Below, one piece after another: positions 10,741 through 24,100 of a DNA stretch of 64,000 bases; the first letter of the stretch is position 1, and the number at the start of each line of letters is the position of its first letter. Under the pieces are notes generated by a model. That model was not told the DNA's origin. It searched no databases and saw only the letters and a list, made by a program, of their open reading frames with translations. Location: positions 11,437,501 to 11,501,500 of the forward strand of contig NC_088357.1 of NCBI RefSeq assembly GCF_036884655.1. The letters are read 5' to 3'. The DNA comes from Musa acuminata AAA Group (lineage: Eukaryota; Streptophyta; Magnoliopsida; Zingiberales; Musaceae). Made by a program: the position numbers and the translations under genes.

Positions 10741-13700
10741 GTATCTCACAAATTCTGGGATATATCGTTGAGTACACGTTTTCCTCTTGTGTTCCTTGGT
10801 GCTTTAGCATCCTGCTTGTTATAGTCTGGATCTTTTGGGGAACTTTTGAGTTACTGCAATCATGTTTTTGGATCCGTAACTCTGGCCATTTTTTTGGTCT
10901 AGCTAAGGTTCAGCTATTAAGACAAATCGAACACTTATCTAGAGTTTAATTAGTGGAATTTTTATTCAGATTGACTAGCAAACAGTAAAATTTTCAATTT
11001 TCTCCTCTTGTTTATACGAATACTCAATTTGATCATACAATGCTGCTTGTCTTTCTTTATAGTTCAGCCTGTGTTTTGGTAAATGTGGCTCCAAAACTCG
11101 GTACAGAATGGCTAGGTATTCATTGCTTGTTACAAACCAGTCTTTCTTTGGTGCTTTTTCACTAAATTGCCAACTTTTGTATGGAGAAAAGCATGTCTCT
11201 GTTGTTGAGGCCATGCTGGTTGGTCTTTTGACAATTTTCTTATATTTTATGTCTTGCAATTTGATATATTTCTGATAAGGAGACATTAGTAGGTGTAGCG
11301 GTTGTCATTTCTTGATCAAGAATTAAGAAACTACTTAATTTAGTAGTAGTATCTTTGTGGCATTATGAATCTATTGTTTGGAAACCGTAGAGATGTCTGA
11401 TTCTATTATTAATTTAATGAATAGCAAAAGTTGAGGAAGCAGGATAGGGCATAAAATTCTACATAAAGTAAAGCTTATTTGATCAAAGCATTTATTATGG
11501 CTGATTCTAGAATTTTTCTTGTTGTACAAGAATTGGCTTTAAAGCACAATCACTTGTAGCCAATTCAAGAACTCTTCCTCTGATATAGTAGGAATATTTT
11601 GACTCAGACAGTCTGAACAGTAGGTCTGAATCTTTGACAAGTTATAGTTATTAAACCCCTTGAACTTCAAAACCTTTAAAATAAGTTATGTAGAAAAGAT
11701 GGCTGTCTTTCTTCTCAAGGTAATTCAATTCCAAATCTAAATTGATCACTATAGATGCAACTCCAACCTTTTCTTCTTTCTGGAATATCCGTCTGCTTCT
11801 TCTCTGCAATAGTTACTACACATCATCAATTGTTGACATAAATAGTTCCTGAGTTATCTGGGATCTTTATGCTATCAAAGAAGCCCATTTTCTTCATCAA
11901 ACCTGCTTAACCTTGTTGTTTCCCCAGATAATTTGATAGTTCTTTTTATTTGATATCATCTTTCATGAGAAACATAAATGATACTGTCTTTTTTGTGTTC
12001 TTTATGTGTCAACTTCCAGTTAAGTGAAAATATTATATAACTATGTTTTATCACTTGCTGATGTGCATTTTCTACTTAATTCACAGACTGTTTTACTTGT
12101 CTTGGTTGAGATTATATTATTGAATCTGTGACATATATTGAATGGTACAAGCTGATAGTTCCTGTTGATTACTGACTATGCTAATTTCATCTGCAGAACA
12201 ATCGTCTTGCATAATTGAGTATTTCAAGCACATACTGAAACTGTAAATACATCTTTCCTGTAAGGCCTTCCAAGTGCATAATGTCCAATTCTGCAAAATA
12301 CGTTGATCCTGCATTTCAGGGAGTTGGACAAAATGTGTATCCTTATAATGTGTTGCGAAATGCTCTGTAAAAACAAGTTATCCTAGGATCTAGTTGTGCA
12401 AAATCTTTAGTCCTTTTCCATTACTGTTTGAAGTGCTTGTTAGCTATCCCTCTGCAGAATTTACTTAACATAACATTAGAGGAACAGAGATATGGCAGAT
12501 TGAGGATTTTCAACCAGTGCCTTTGCCAAAGTCTGACAATGGTAAATTTTACTCTGGAGATTCATACATAATTTTACAGGTATCTTTCTTGTCTTCTCTA
12601 TTTTTCTCTCTTTTTCCTAAGGATTTGTGATTTCTCCCTCACACCTAAAAGTTTAAAGTTTTTGGGCCATATGCAAGATCCTCGCCTTTTGACTTTTAAT
12701 ATTATAGGTCATACTTGTAATAAAAAATTATATTCTGTGTACTAGATGTTGATGTTGCACTTTCATATAATAATGTTTTTTTAATATAGGGTCTAACTAA
12801 ATATTTTTGAATCCATTGACTAGGAACTATGATATCTCAAATAAAGATTCTTTAACCAGATAAAAAAATTTGTGTTCCTCTTCTTGGCATGTTTTGATGC
12901 TGGAAGTGTGCCAGTCTAGCTTAGCAGGGAGAGCATGTGTTTGAGTTTCTGTATTTGTCTGGCTGGGATGGGGTAAAGATGAGAGGATGTGCCAGATTAT
13001 TACATATTTTTTTCTTTTGCCTGAATGAATCTACTAATTTGTTTTAAATGTTCAATCCGTCCTTTTGCAAATATTGTGGGAGTACATGATGGTCAGTTTA
13101 GCTTTGTGTGCATGTGATGCACAGGTCTGATTCGAAGAATTGAATGAGCCGAATATGGTAGTTGAATCTGTACCATTCTTGCTTTGACTGCTGGTTTGCT
13201 ATGTGGTGGATAGATTGTGGAAAAAATTACATCAGGTCCAAGTAAAGTGTGATTATGAGCCCCATGGCTAAGTAGCTTGTGTGATTTGCGATCAACAAAT
13301 AACAATTTATGTGGACCATTGGCTATTTATAACCTAGGTTGTCAAAATCAAAATCATATTTACGATCAACAAGGGGTTCATAGCATCAGGATCATTGGAC
13401 TTAGTTGAGGATCATTGGAACAAGTTTCTTGTGAGTCCAGTTGTTTCTAATTAGTCATCCTTATGTATTAACCCTTAAATTTGTACTATTAAGTGGATAG
13501 GAATTTTGGTCAGATTTCTTAATTTAGGATTTTTAGCTGAAATTTCTTGCTAAAGGGGCTTGTGATATGCTATGCAACATGAAAATTCAAATTATTTTTT
13601 GCATCTGTATTCGACATATGTCAGGTCTGACACTTTTAAGACAGTTCATGAATATTGTTGGCTAATTTCTCGAGAATTCAATTTTTAAAATATTAATACT

Positions 13701-16700
13701 CAAAGACTACTTCACGGAAGCTTCTTGGGAGAACTTTTTAGTGCTGGAATTTTGTTATAGATGAATGAATATATGATTTGATATATTATGCAAGTGTGAT
13801 TTGTATTAAGCATCAGTTTATGATTAGTGAGGCTAAAATAATGATCTTAATTTATTATGTTGTTGCTATGTTCTCTAAATTGTTGAAGCTACGAAAAGTT
13901 ATCTTTTATGATAAATAGATCACGGATTCTTGTTAAGATATTATTCTTTATCATCATAATTCATAAAGCAACTGATCATTTTCGGATCCCTTCTTTTTCA
14001 AAGATCTATCCTAGGGATGAATTCTTACCTTTTGGTATCAGAATCCTACATTCTTATACATATTTCATAGTTGATAGTCTATAGTCTATACATCCTGAAA
14101 CAGATGAGGCCACAATCTGTACATTAGGAAAATGAATTTTGGAATCCAGATACTTTATTCTTCTTGGAGAATTTCCTGGAGTCTTATGTTTAGAAGAAAT
14201 GCATAGTTGATTGGTTAAGTCAAGAAAAGAGACAAGCTGAATGTTTTCTTTATGTTTATGGGAGTCTTTTGAGTTCTAATTTGAGTTATGAAAACAAGCC
14301 CTTTATGATGATTCATGGTTGCAATTACAGTTGAGTTTGCTTGAGACTCGGGTTACAAATGCCTTATGCTAAAGAACATAAGCATGTGTGGTTGCACAGG
14401 AAACTTAATGGGAAATATTTTCCCTTGGTTAGTCCATGGTTTGATGTTTGTTTAATTGGTAAACTAAAAAGGTTTGTAAGACTAATATCCATATTTTCGG
14501 TAAAAGTTCTGTTTTGGACTAATTCAATGAAAGAATATAAAGGAAAATTATCTAAGTTCTCGTTTCTATGACTTCTTGTTGTCTCTTTTCAGAAAGTGAT
14601 TAGATTTCACATTTTCTTGCATTCATACATAAAAAAGGGTTCCTTTTCTACCTGTCCGGACAACTTATATTTAACTTTCATAGAAAAATGTTTTTCTGTA
14701 GAAACCCTTCCCTACCTTTTTCTTGGAAGCCATTTGGTATCTCTGTTGCAAGTGGTTTTCTTGTCGACTCTCCTTCCCTTTCCTCATTCTCGATCTTCTC
14801 TCTTTTTTAACTTTTTTCTGTTATTGATTATTAAGTTCTGCAACTGCTGCTTTCTGATTATATGAACCTCTAGCATCCTAGAATTGAACTGAACAGCTAC
14901 CAAGTAAAGAAATAACAGCATCATAACTGCTGCTTTCTGATTATATCAATCTCTAACATCCTAGGTTTTAACTGAACAATTACTAAGTTGTTTCAGGTTT
15001 GAGTCCTGAATTCCTCTACTGGCCTACAAGCCAAAAATCTGTGCAACAAATGGGGCATGCCAAGAAGTTGTGGTAATTCGTCATCTTTCCTACATTGTCT
15101 AGTAGCTTTTCAGTTAAATCAGAAGTGACGTGGCATTTGATATTCTATGTTCTTTTGCAACAGCATTATATTCTTGCTCATGGCACTATCACGAATTGGT
15201 TAGAAATATTGCTTTACATTTGGAAACATGGCTTTTTATACCAGCATTGAGCTTCCTTTAGTGCTATTGCCAGCACTGACTGGGGAACAACTATGGAGGA
15301 TGGCAATATTAAAGGCTAAGGGCCAAGGAAGACTGGAGGGCTCGAGGGGGCTTGGCAATGGCATTCTTCTAGGAAACAAGGTTTGCCAGTTCTCAAAAGT
15401 CAAAGGGTGACGAGGAGGCAGGTCATGAGATCTGTCTTTCTATGGGTGGGGCCATGGAAAATGATTGATTAGAGGAGAGAAAGAAAGGGGTGAGAGGAGA
15501 AGAAGAGGGCAAATAGAGGAAAGAGGGTAGAGGAGAAGATGCTTAAGTGCAATTATGTTCTTTTATATTTTTAACGGTCAATTGGGCTATTATTAACCAG
15601 CAATGGGTATATGTGCAAAATTTTAAACTATAAAATTATATACAAGAAATATTTATATTTTAACATGTCTATATATATATATGTAATTTTTTCTATTTTG
15701 GGATGGGTTAGAAATTAATCAATATGATATCCTTTCCCTTTTTTGGGTGGTGGTTTGGTGTGAGGAGTTGATGAATGCCTTTAGTCGATGGTTCTCTCCC
15801 TCAGTTGAGAGTAGGAAAGTGTCTCCAATTAGAAAGCCAGTGTAGGACAAATTGAGTATCAAAATTTATAAACAATGGCATTTAATTTTTCTTGTTTTAA
15901 ACAAAATTTCTTTTTTATAATGTATATTTTCAGTCCTATTGAAAAACAGAAATAGCATATTAAATGGTTGTTAAATAACTATTATTTGGTTTTTGTGCTA
16001 GCAAGTTGGATTAATACAGGTATGGTCCTTGGGCCTTCCCTTAACTGAAAGTTATTGATCCTCTGTGCCCCTTGGGATGATATTTAAATCCTTCTAATAA
16101 TATGAAAAATTGATGTCTAGTTACTCTAATATTCATGACTATGCCTCCTAATTTGTATTTTTATGCACTAAAAATTTCCACATTTTGATTTAAATCTCAG
16201 TGAGCCTTGGAAGAGATCCTGAATTGTGTAATGCATATTAGTTATCTGCACACACTTATAAGCCTCCTAGTTTCAAATGTATGCCTTATTTGAATCAACG
16301 TTGCACTTCTAGGTTTGAGCTGCGTAATCGTATTGCATTAACAGTTCACTGAGCTTGCTGATTAGGCTAGGTTTACTTGGTATCAAAATGACATTGTTTT
16401 CTTCCAGGACGATCAACTGATGGTGACTAGGTTGGCTAATACAATGTGGAGTTCCTTAAAAGGAAGACCTGTGCAGGTTATTTATTTTCCTGATCCTTTA
16501 TTGATAAGACAAGAAGCAGAAACAGCTTTATTGAGTTCTGTCCTCCTGCAGGGCCGCATTTTTCAAGGGAGAGAACCACCACACTTCATTGCACTTGTTC
16601 AACCCATGGTTGTGTTGAACATATCAATAGATTATATGGTGTTTCCATCTGTATACAGAAAGAAACACAAGATTCTGACAAGATTTGCTAATGTCATACT

Positions 16701-17027
16701 TGTATTGCCAAAAGCCTAGGGTTTTTCTATTTTGTTGAATATAACCTTGCACAGGGTGGAATCAGCTCTGGTTACAAAAAATTCATTGCAGACAAGAATC
16801 TAAATGATGGAACTCATACTTCTGATGGCATTGCACTAATCCAAGTATCTGGTACATCAGCCCACAACAATAAAGCAGTTCAAGTTGACACGGTATGCAC
16901 ATGTAAATATTATTTTACATTTCATTAATTTTTAATCTTCTATATCCTCAATAAAGCCAAAAAAAATAAAAAGAAGTTATTCTCCAAGCTGTTACTGCAG
17001 CTATCATAGTTTACAACTTTTGGCTCA

Positions 17028-17300
17028 TTTGTTACAAGCATGGTATGCAATTTCGAATAGTATCGTCCGGTATGGGCGGTACGTACCGGTCCGACAGCAT
17101 ACCGGTACGCGGACCGTCCGCTATCGGATGGAACATGCTACAGTGCTAAGTGATATACTGTAGCACTGCTACGGTGCTATTGTAGAGAAAGAAATATTTA
17201 AAATCACTCGGTACACCCTGGTGTACCAAGCGGTACATGGTATCATATCGTACCGAGCCAACCTCGAAACACCGGTATTGCATACCTTGGTTACAAGCAT
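17028..17300. mobile_element. GGTACC-rich foldback element, copy A
   Basis: A 245-bp element (17042-17286) in a villin intron. It starts GGTATGCAAT and ends ATTGCATACC, a perfect 10-bp terminal inverted repeat. Inside are nested palindromic strings such as CGGTATGGGCGGTACGTACC and a CACTGTAGCA-type hairpin. It is flanked by near-identical 14-base direct repeats, TTTGTTACAAGCAT and TTGGTTACAAGCAT, which look like a target duplication. Confidence 0.75.
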
Positions 17301-18950
17301 TATTCAGTGATTGGAACTTTTTATTGCTAGTAATTTAGGTGTTATTCTTGTAAAAATTTGTTTAAATCTCTAGTACTCACCAAAAAATGTTGATAAGGTT
17401 ATGTCTGATAGAAGAATCTGTCCAAGACTATAATATCCTGAGGCCTTTTTCCCACCTACTAGATTCATTTCATATGTTGATTATTATATCTTTGTCTTTA
17501 TATGTGTTAGCAGATATTTAGAAAATCACATGATCTTGAGTGATTTTTTTTCCATATCAAGTGTTGGTTTAGATAACAGCAGCTTTTAGTTTTACTTTAT
17601 TCAAAGTCTAGGACTGTCAAATCCGTCAAACACCATGACTCGGAAAAAGCATCTATGTTTCAGGAGCTGCTTCTCCTCAAACAGACATACCCTCCTTTTA
17701 TCTCCTCATGCATGAACTTGGGATGAAAGTGTGTTCTCGTCAGCACCTGTTCCTCCCTTGGATTCTCTTTTCTCTTTGACTCGGGCCCTCTCCTGCCCTT
17801 CCAGGGTCCTCAGACAAGTAAAATTATTAAAGAAGCCGACTTAACCACCTCAGTTCTCTTATCATCCATATTCTTTGATTGAGTTACAGTTCTCATTCTT
17901 GTTCTTGTTGCCAATAATCTTACATAAGACATTGCACTTGGTAGTTGGTTCTATGGCATGCTAGTTTTATGGGAACTGTTGCTTCTTGCCCTACACCTGA
18001 ATTTGTTCTGGGAAAACCCTTGAGATCTAGTCCAATTGACTTGAAGATGAAAGTGGTGAAGGCAAGCAGATCAAAGTTCAAAATTAGCTTTGGCCAACTT
18101 TAGGCTAAACCTAATTGAATATTGGCAGAACTTTGAGCTTAAACCCTGCTTTCAGTCATTAGGTTTCCAAGGGGGAAATATTTGGGCTTGATGATGTAAA
18201 AGGTTAACACAAGCTTTGCTCTTTTCCTGGTAAGGACTCATTTGCATAGTGATCTCTAGTAGGTGCATAATATGCTCCCCTTTCTAGTTAATAAACTAAT
18301 TTGATTTAACGAACTAAGCAATTATACCCAAAACTTAAGGAAAGCAGAGTAAGTCCAAATATTTTAAATTCCTTTTGAAAGAAGGTAACATATTCATTAG
18401 CATAAAATATACATTGCAATGTACAACTAACACATTCCACTACTTCAAGAGCAATGGTGAAATAAACTGAAATGTGGGCAGAATACTACATGTAGACATA
18501 ATAATAGACCAACCATAGTTTGGATGAAACAAACAAAAGAAAATATAACAGGTAGTTTATCATATTTGTACATTTGCTTGGATTGTTGTACAGGCTTCCA
18601 TATCAATAGATATGGAAAATTCATTTGAGCAATAGTTATCTTTGGAATGGCATGTTATTGGTGTCTACATGTATCATCCTTTGCAGTTTTGGGGGTAACT
18701 TTCCTGGCTCCATGTAAATTCCTCTCATGTTATTATAGTAATGTGCAAGGAAATTAGCTGGGCTGTTTGCTTCCAAAAGATGAATGAAAAAGGTCATGAA
18801 AACTGTCAATATTTAAGAGTAGTATCCAACTTTTCCAAGGGGCCACAAACTTTCTGTTAAAGCATCTCTATTGCAACTTATTCATCAAGCATGATGAATA
18901 AGTTTGAGATTTCTGTTTTTCCTCTATAAGACCTTGATAAATTACTTGTA

Positions 18951-19150
18951 GTTCATGATAGAGAATAGTAATCTGAGTGAGGCATCCAACAACAGTAATA
19001 GAAATTGATTTATACTTTTAGTTCATGATAGAGAATAGTATAATGAGTAAGGAGTCCACAGCAGTAATAGAAATTGGTTTATACTTGCAGTTCATGATAG
19101 AGAATAGTATTCTTAGTGAGGTGTCCAACAGCAGTAATAGAAATTGGTTT
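18951..19150. repeat. Three-copy tandem repeat, ~70-bp unit
   Basis: GTTCATGATAGAGAATAG recurs at 18951, 19021 and 19090. Each copy is followed by a diverged TGAGTGAGG...CCAACAGCAGTAATAGAAATTG segment. It lies in a villin intron. Confidence 0.85.
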
Positions 19151-19439
19151 CCTTTTTATGATGATGAAGAAGACAGTAATACATGAAATGGTTACACACT
19201 AAAATATCAGTGTTGATAGCAATTCAATTACATTATGGTGGAGTACATTGACACCAAATATGATTTGGTAAATGAAACGAAGGTTGTAAGTCCCAAATGT
19301 CAACAACGTCATAATCTTCGGAATTGTCCTTGGCTACTTCGACTGTAATAATTAGTTAACATGAATATTAGCTAGAATATATGATATGATGACACCTAAT
19401 GGTTTTTCGATCTAGCAAAGTGATTGGTTAGTTCTTTCA

Positions 19440-19525
19440 ACTAAAGTTTGCCTTATCGATCTGTTTCGGCATGTCAACCGGTTGTCGGTACAGTATGTAT
19501 TGAGGCATATCCACTACCGCGCTCC
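19440..19525. repeat. Divergent GGTACC-family fragment
   Basis: Contains TCAACCGGTTGTCGGTACAGTATG, similar to the interior of copies A and B, next to the AT-rich tandem array. With the fragment near 21010-21190 it may be one end of a larger composite insertion. Boundaries are not resolved. Confidence 0.35.
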
Positions 19526-19944
19526 CATTGTGAGTTAGGTCATTGATGTCTCATTGCTTTCTCGTATATATACTGATGCTCCAGTGATGCACGAATACCA
19601 GTTCTGAAATCCAGATTGATATTATTGCTGCAACCCTTATATTCATCATAAACTAGTTCCTACGTAGCCTTATAGTATTATTCCTTAGCTCTTGCCTTCT
19701 TTTTCATTGTATCTTCTCTTGCCTGTTGTAACTTTTATTGAAATGATTTACGGACTTCCGTCCGAACTTTCTTGTATTTTGCAATATTGGGATACCCGTC
19801 GACCAAACACATCTTTACTCAGATGATTCCTCCACCCTTGCTGATGTAGTCACAATAAGTACATTACCAATGATGACGGTTCCTATTTATCTTTTGGACA
19901 TGATCCCAAACGTCATCATGTGCTTGTTTCTTTAGTGTGATTAT

Positions 19945-20710
19945 ATGTAATAAATCCTATTTTGTCATTATAAATATGCCAATCAACATATTCAACATTA
20001 AATACGTAGAATTGACTCAATATCATTATATTTATCAATAAATACACTAACTATAGTAATTAAAAAACTTAATTAAACCCTAATTAGCTCTATTTTACCA
20101 CTATAAATATGTCAAACAACCTAAGAAGCATTAAACACATAAATTTGATCCAATATAAGTCAATTACGATGAAATCATCATTAAATATACTAATCACACC
20201 ATTAATATAGTTAATTACTCCATAATTATTCCTCTTTCATCACTATAAATATATCAACGCTCTAATAGCTATTAAAGATATTTAATTGAGCCAAGTCAAA
20301 TTTCTATATCATCATAATTAAATGCACTAATTATAGCATTAACACAGTTAATTAATCCCTAATTAGTCCTCTTTCACCATTATAAATATGTCAAATACCC
20401 TAATAGATATTAGAGACATTGAATTAACTTAGTACAGGGTCAAATTTTGATTAAATCATCATTAAAATTACTAATCACAATATTAAAAAACTTAACTAAA
20501 ATCTAATTAAACCTATTATACCATCACAAACATATAAATCACCTGTGCATGAAATACAAAGATTTAACCCATTAAGTGTTTAATTTCAGAAAAAAAAAAA
20601 CAGCATTAAGCACACTGATCATAACATTAAAGGTCTTAATTACTCCTTAATTAACATTATTCTATCATAAAAAATGTCAAATAACATATTAGACATTAAG
20701 TCATTAACCA
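19945..20710. repeat. Degenerate AT-rich tandem array, ~120-145-bp unit
   Basis: About six diverged copies of a unit containing CTAATTAG...CTTTCACCATTATAAATATGTCAAATA...CATTAAA...CACTAATCATAGCATTAA. The motif TATAAATATGTCAA or close variants recurs at roughly regular spacing. No coding potential. Confidence 0.7.
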
Positions 20711-21004
20711 CCACATAGAATAGGTTTAATCATCTCATAAATCAATAAAAATCTAAAAACAAAATGCATACTTCTTAATTAGAGTGTACTTCCTCTTAAT
20801 CCTCCTAAATTTGATCTAATCCACCAATCGTAGTTTTGTTGAACTTAAGAGAGTGAAAATCTAAGAATGAGAGAGATATGTGAGTGAGAGAGTTTAAGAG
20901 AGGTTAAGAGATTGCGGGAGTAAAATGGGTCGAAAGAGGGGGAAGAAAAGAGTTTAAAAATTCTTTCCTATGGTTCAAATGATCAAATTGACCATTTAAA
21001 ACAG

Positions 21005-21190
21005 GGCAATCTCAGGCCTTGATTGGTAACGATAAAAATCCAATCGGTACAGACCTTGTATCACCCGATACAAGGTCATGTAACATGTATTGCTTGGTAC
21101 AGGATGGTTCGCATACCAGTCCCCTATTAGACCGTTATATACTGCTCATATCGGGTGGTACACCATGGAATGGCGAACCATGCTTTCTAC
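21005..21190. repeat. Divergent GGTACC-family element
   Basis: Contains AATCGGTACAGACC, GCTTGGTACAGGATGG and ATCGGGTGGTACACC and ends near GGCGAACCATGC, matching the composition and motif order of the small foldback family in this window. No clear target duplication. The 62-residue frame through it is not a gene. Confidence 0.45.
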
Positions 21191-24100
21191 CCATATGTGG
21201 TAGATAGTTGCTGTCAGGGATAGCTTACTGATCATGCCCAACAATGTAAGTTGTTGAAAATGAGAGAGAATCCAATTCTTCTTGGCTCAAGTAAAGCATA
21301 TACAATTGTTAGTAACTCAAATAATATTAGTTATTGATGAAGAACCTTTGAGGGAGCATAATACTTTATAATATAACAGTCAGTATTCCCAGGTTTTGTA
21401 CATCAAAGAGTGACAAAACAAAGGAAAACTTAGTTTGGTGAGCTGAACATAAGTTTATATTGTGATAATGAAAACAAAGACAGTAGATTATGATACAGTG
21501 AAACTAATAGAGTTCATGAAGTAATGCCAGTAGAAGAAAATTAAAAATGCTAGCACATAAACAACAACCAACATATGCTTAACAATTTTTACAACTATGG
21601 CTTCTGCCTGTGGTAGAATTTGAAATAATTGACTAATCAATAAATTGTCGAACTTCTTACCAAATACATAATCAAAGCTTTTAGTCCATGTAAGAGAAGC
21701 ACAAAATGATTTACATAGCACATGATGCAGTCTTAGTACCTAATATGCCCTGGATTAGTCATCCTTGGTTGCCCTTCTTGAGGTAGCAAGGAACATATTT
21801 CTCTGTGCAGCTTCACCTAGGAATCTTCTAATTTTCATTATTATTAAATAGAACATCATTCTCGTTTAATTTGACAAGTCAGTGGAATATTCTTTATTTT
21901 TGCATATGAACAAGTGTTGGATATATGGGAAATTCATCTTTTTGTTTCAGGTGGCAACATCATTAAGTTCCAGCGATTGTTTCATTTTGTAATCTGGAAA
22001 TTCACTATTCATATGGAATGGAAGTTCAAGTACTTTCGAACAGCAGCAGTGTGCTGTACAAATTGCAGAACTTTTAAAGGCATGCATCCAAAATTTTGTA
22101 TCAATTTTTTGGTTCAATGTCATCATTCTCTTTTCCTGTTATGCCAACTTGTGAAATTGTCTTTGCACTTCATGATGACAAATACAGTCAAAGTAAACAG
22201 AGTCAATAGGAAAAAGAGACAACCCAGTGCATGATGCTCCTGCCAATGTAGAGCCTGGGGAGAGTTAAAATACTTAGTAATAGTCTCAGCCAATGCAGCC
22301 AATTCCACAAACACATACAAGCTGCTATGGTGTGGTGTAAGTATGACAATTTTGGTGCAAACTGTTTCAGATATGTGGTTTTGTTTCATTACTAGCTCTG
22401 AGATGCATTTTTGTATCTGCTCATTGTTGGCTTCTGTTTTGAGTCTTGCTTAACTACAAGTATTCTTTTACTTCTAATGTTTATAATTTTGGGCATAAGG
22501 GGATGATCATTTACTTTCAGTGAACAAGAAACTAGAAATATTCTTGGTTTTAGCTTTAGGTTCATCATTGAAACTGCTTTTGCTTTGGCCTATCTGTTAG
22601 TCACTTTTTCTTTAGCCTGTTTGTGGATGGCTGATTTAAGTTTGACATTTTGGTTTTGTTAAAGCAAACCTTTTTAGATACTTTTGGCAATCACTGACAG
22701 CATCTCTGTACATTTCTACAGTACCTCACCTACATCAACATGCATTCACATACACACACATATTATGTGTGTGTGTGTGCATATTGCATATATGTATACA
22801 CATAATTACACTTATAGAGCTCTATGAATTAACAAGATTCCACTTTCTCCTGCAGCCAGGTGTTGCACTGAAGCATGTCAACAAGGGAACAGAAAACTGT
22901 GCTTTCTGGTTTGCTCTTGGTGGTAAGCAAAGTTTTACCAGCAAAAAGATCACACAAGATATTGTTAAAGATCCTCATTTGTACACGTTTTCATTTAAGA
23001 AAGGTTGGTTCAATCACAAAAGTATAATTTTGGAGATTTTCCTAATCTTTATATATTTTCGTTTATTTTTCCTGATCTAACTTTTGAAATCTGATGTTTA
23101 TTTGTGGTAACATGATGCTTCTCCAGGAAAATTAGAGGTGTGACTGATTGTTTCCAACTATAATCTTTATATTGAAACTCATGTACTGTTTGCACTTTCT
23201 CATTTTTCTTGCATATAACTGTGCTTGCAGGTTACTGAGGTTTTCAATTATTCTCAAGATTATTTGTTAACCAAAGACATGTTGGTACTTGACACCCATG
23301 CCGAGATCTTTATTTGGATTGGACAGTCGGTGGATTCCAAGGAGAAGCAAAAGGCGTTTCATATAGGACAGGTATTGGTTGTAAGCTTTCTTTTTCTTTT
23401 TCCTACCATCATGTTCTATTTTTGTTGCAATAATCTAATTTATACAAAACATCTTTGTTTTTCAGAAATACATAGATCTTGCAGTGTCACTGGAAGGTTT
23501 ATCCCCACATGTGCCACTTTATAAGATCACGGCGGGTAATGAACCTTCTTTCTTCACGGCGTATTTCTCTTGGGACAATGCAAAATCTATGGTACTTTTC
23601 TGGCTTTTGATTTGCACCTTCATTTTTGGTTGAGCCATCGGTTCTCATCTCTTCAACCTTTCATCGATCAAAGAGCTCAACTTAATGATATAAATCATGG
23701 TTCTATGTTGTAAATAATAGATCTAATAGTTATGAAGTTGGAAAATTGCACACCATGCCTAAGATTCTGAGTTAGAGCCTAAAGAAAAGAATCAAGCGAT
23801 GTAAGTTAGTAAAGGTTTAATAAAAAGTTTAAATTAGTTTGATTAATATCCTGGCTAGGGTGTCGATCGATGGCATGACACATGCTGCCCTCTACCTACG
23901 TGCTGAGTGTCAGTATGGGTGGGCATGTTGATAGCATAGAAAAAAGCCCAAAAAACCTAAAAAAATACCTAAAAAAGGAAAAAAAAACTTAGATTAGGGT
24001 TTTTATTTGGAACTAAATGTAAGTTTAATATAATTTCATCGAAAATAATCTAAATTAAGAAGGAATAGTGGCACATATCTTTTTCAAGATTTAAGGAGTA

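Noticed and set aside
10300..10824. 174-residue frame ahead of the villin
   Set aside because: Leader-like composition with overlapping frames on the opposite strand. No villin or other family similarity.
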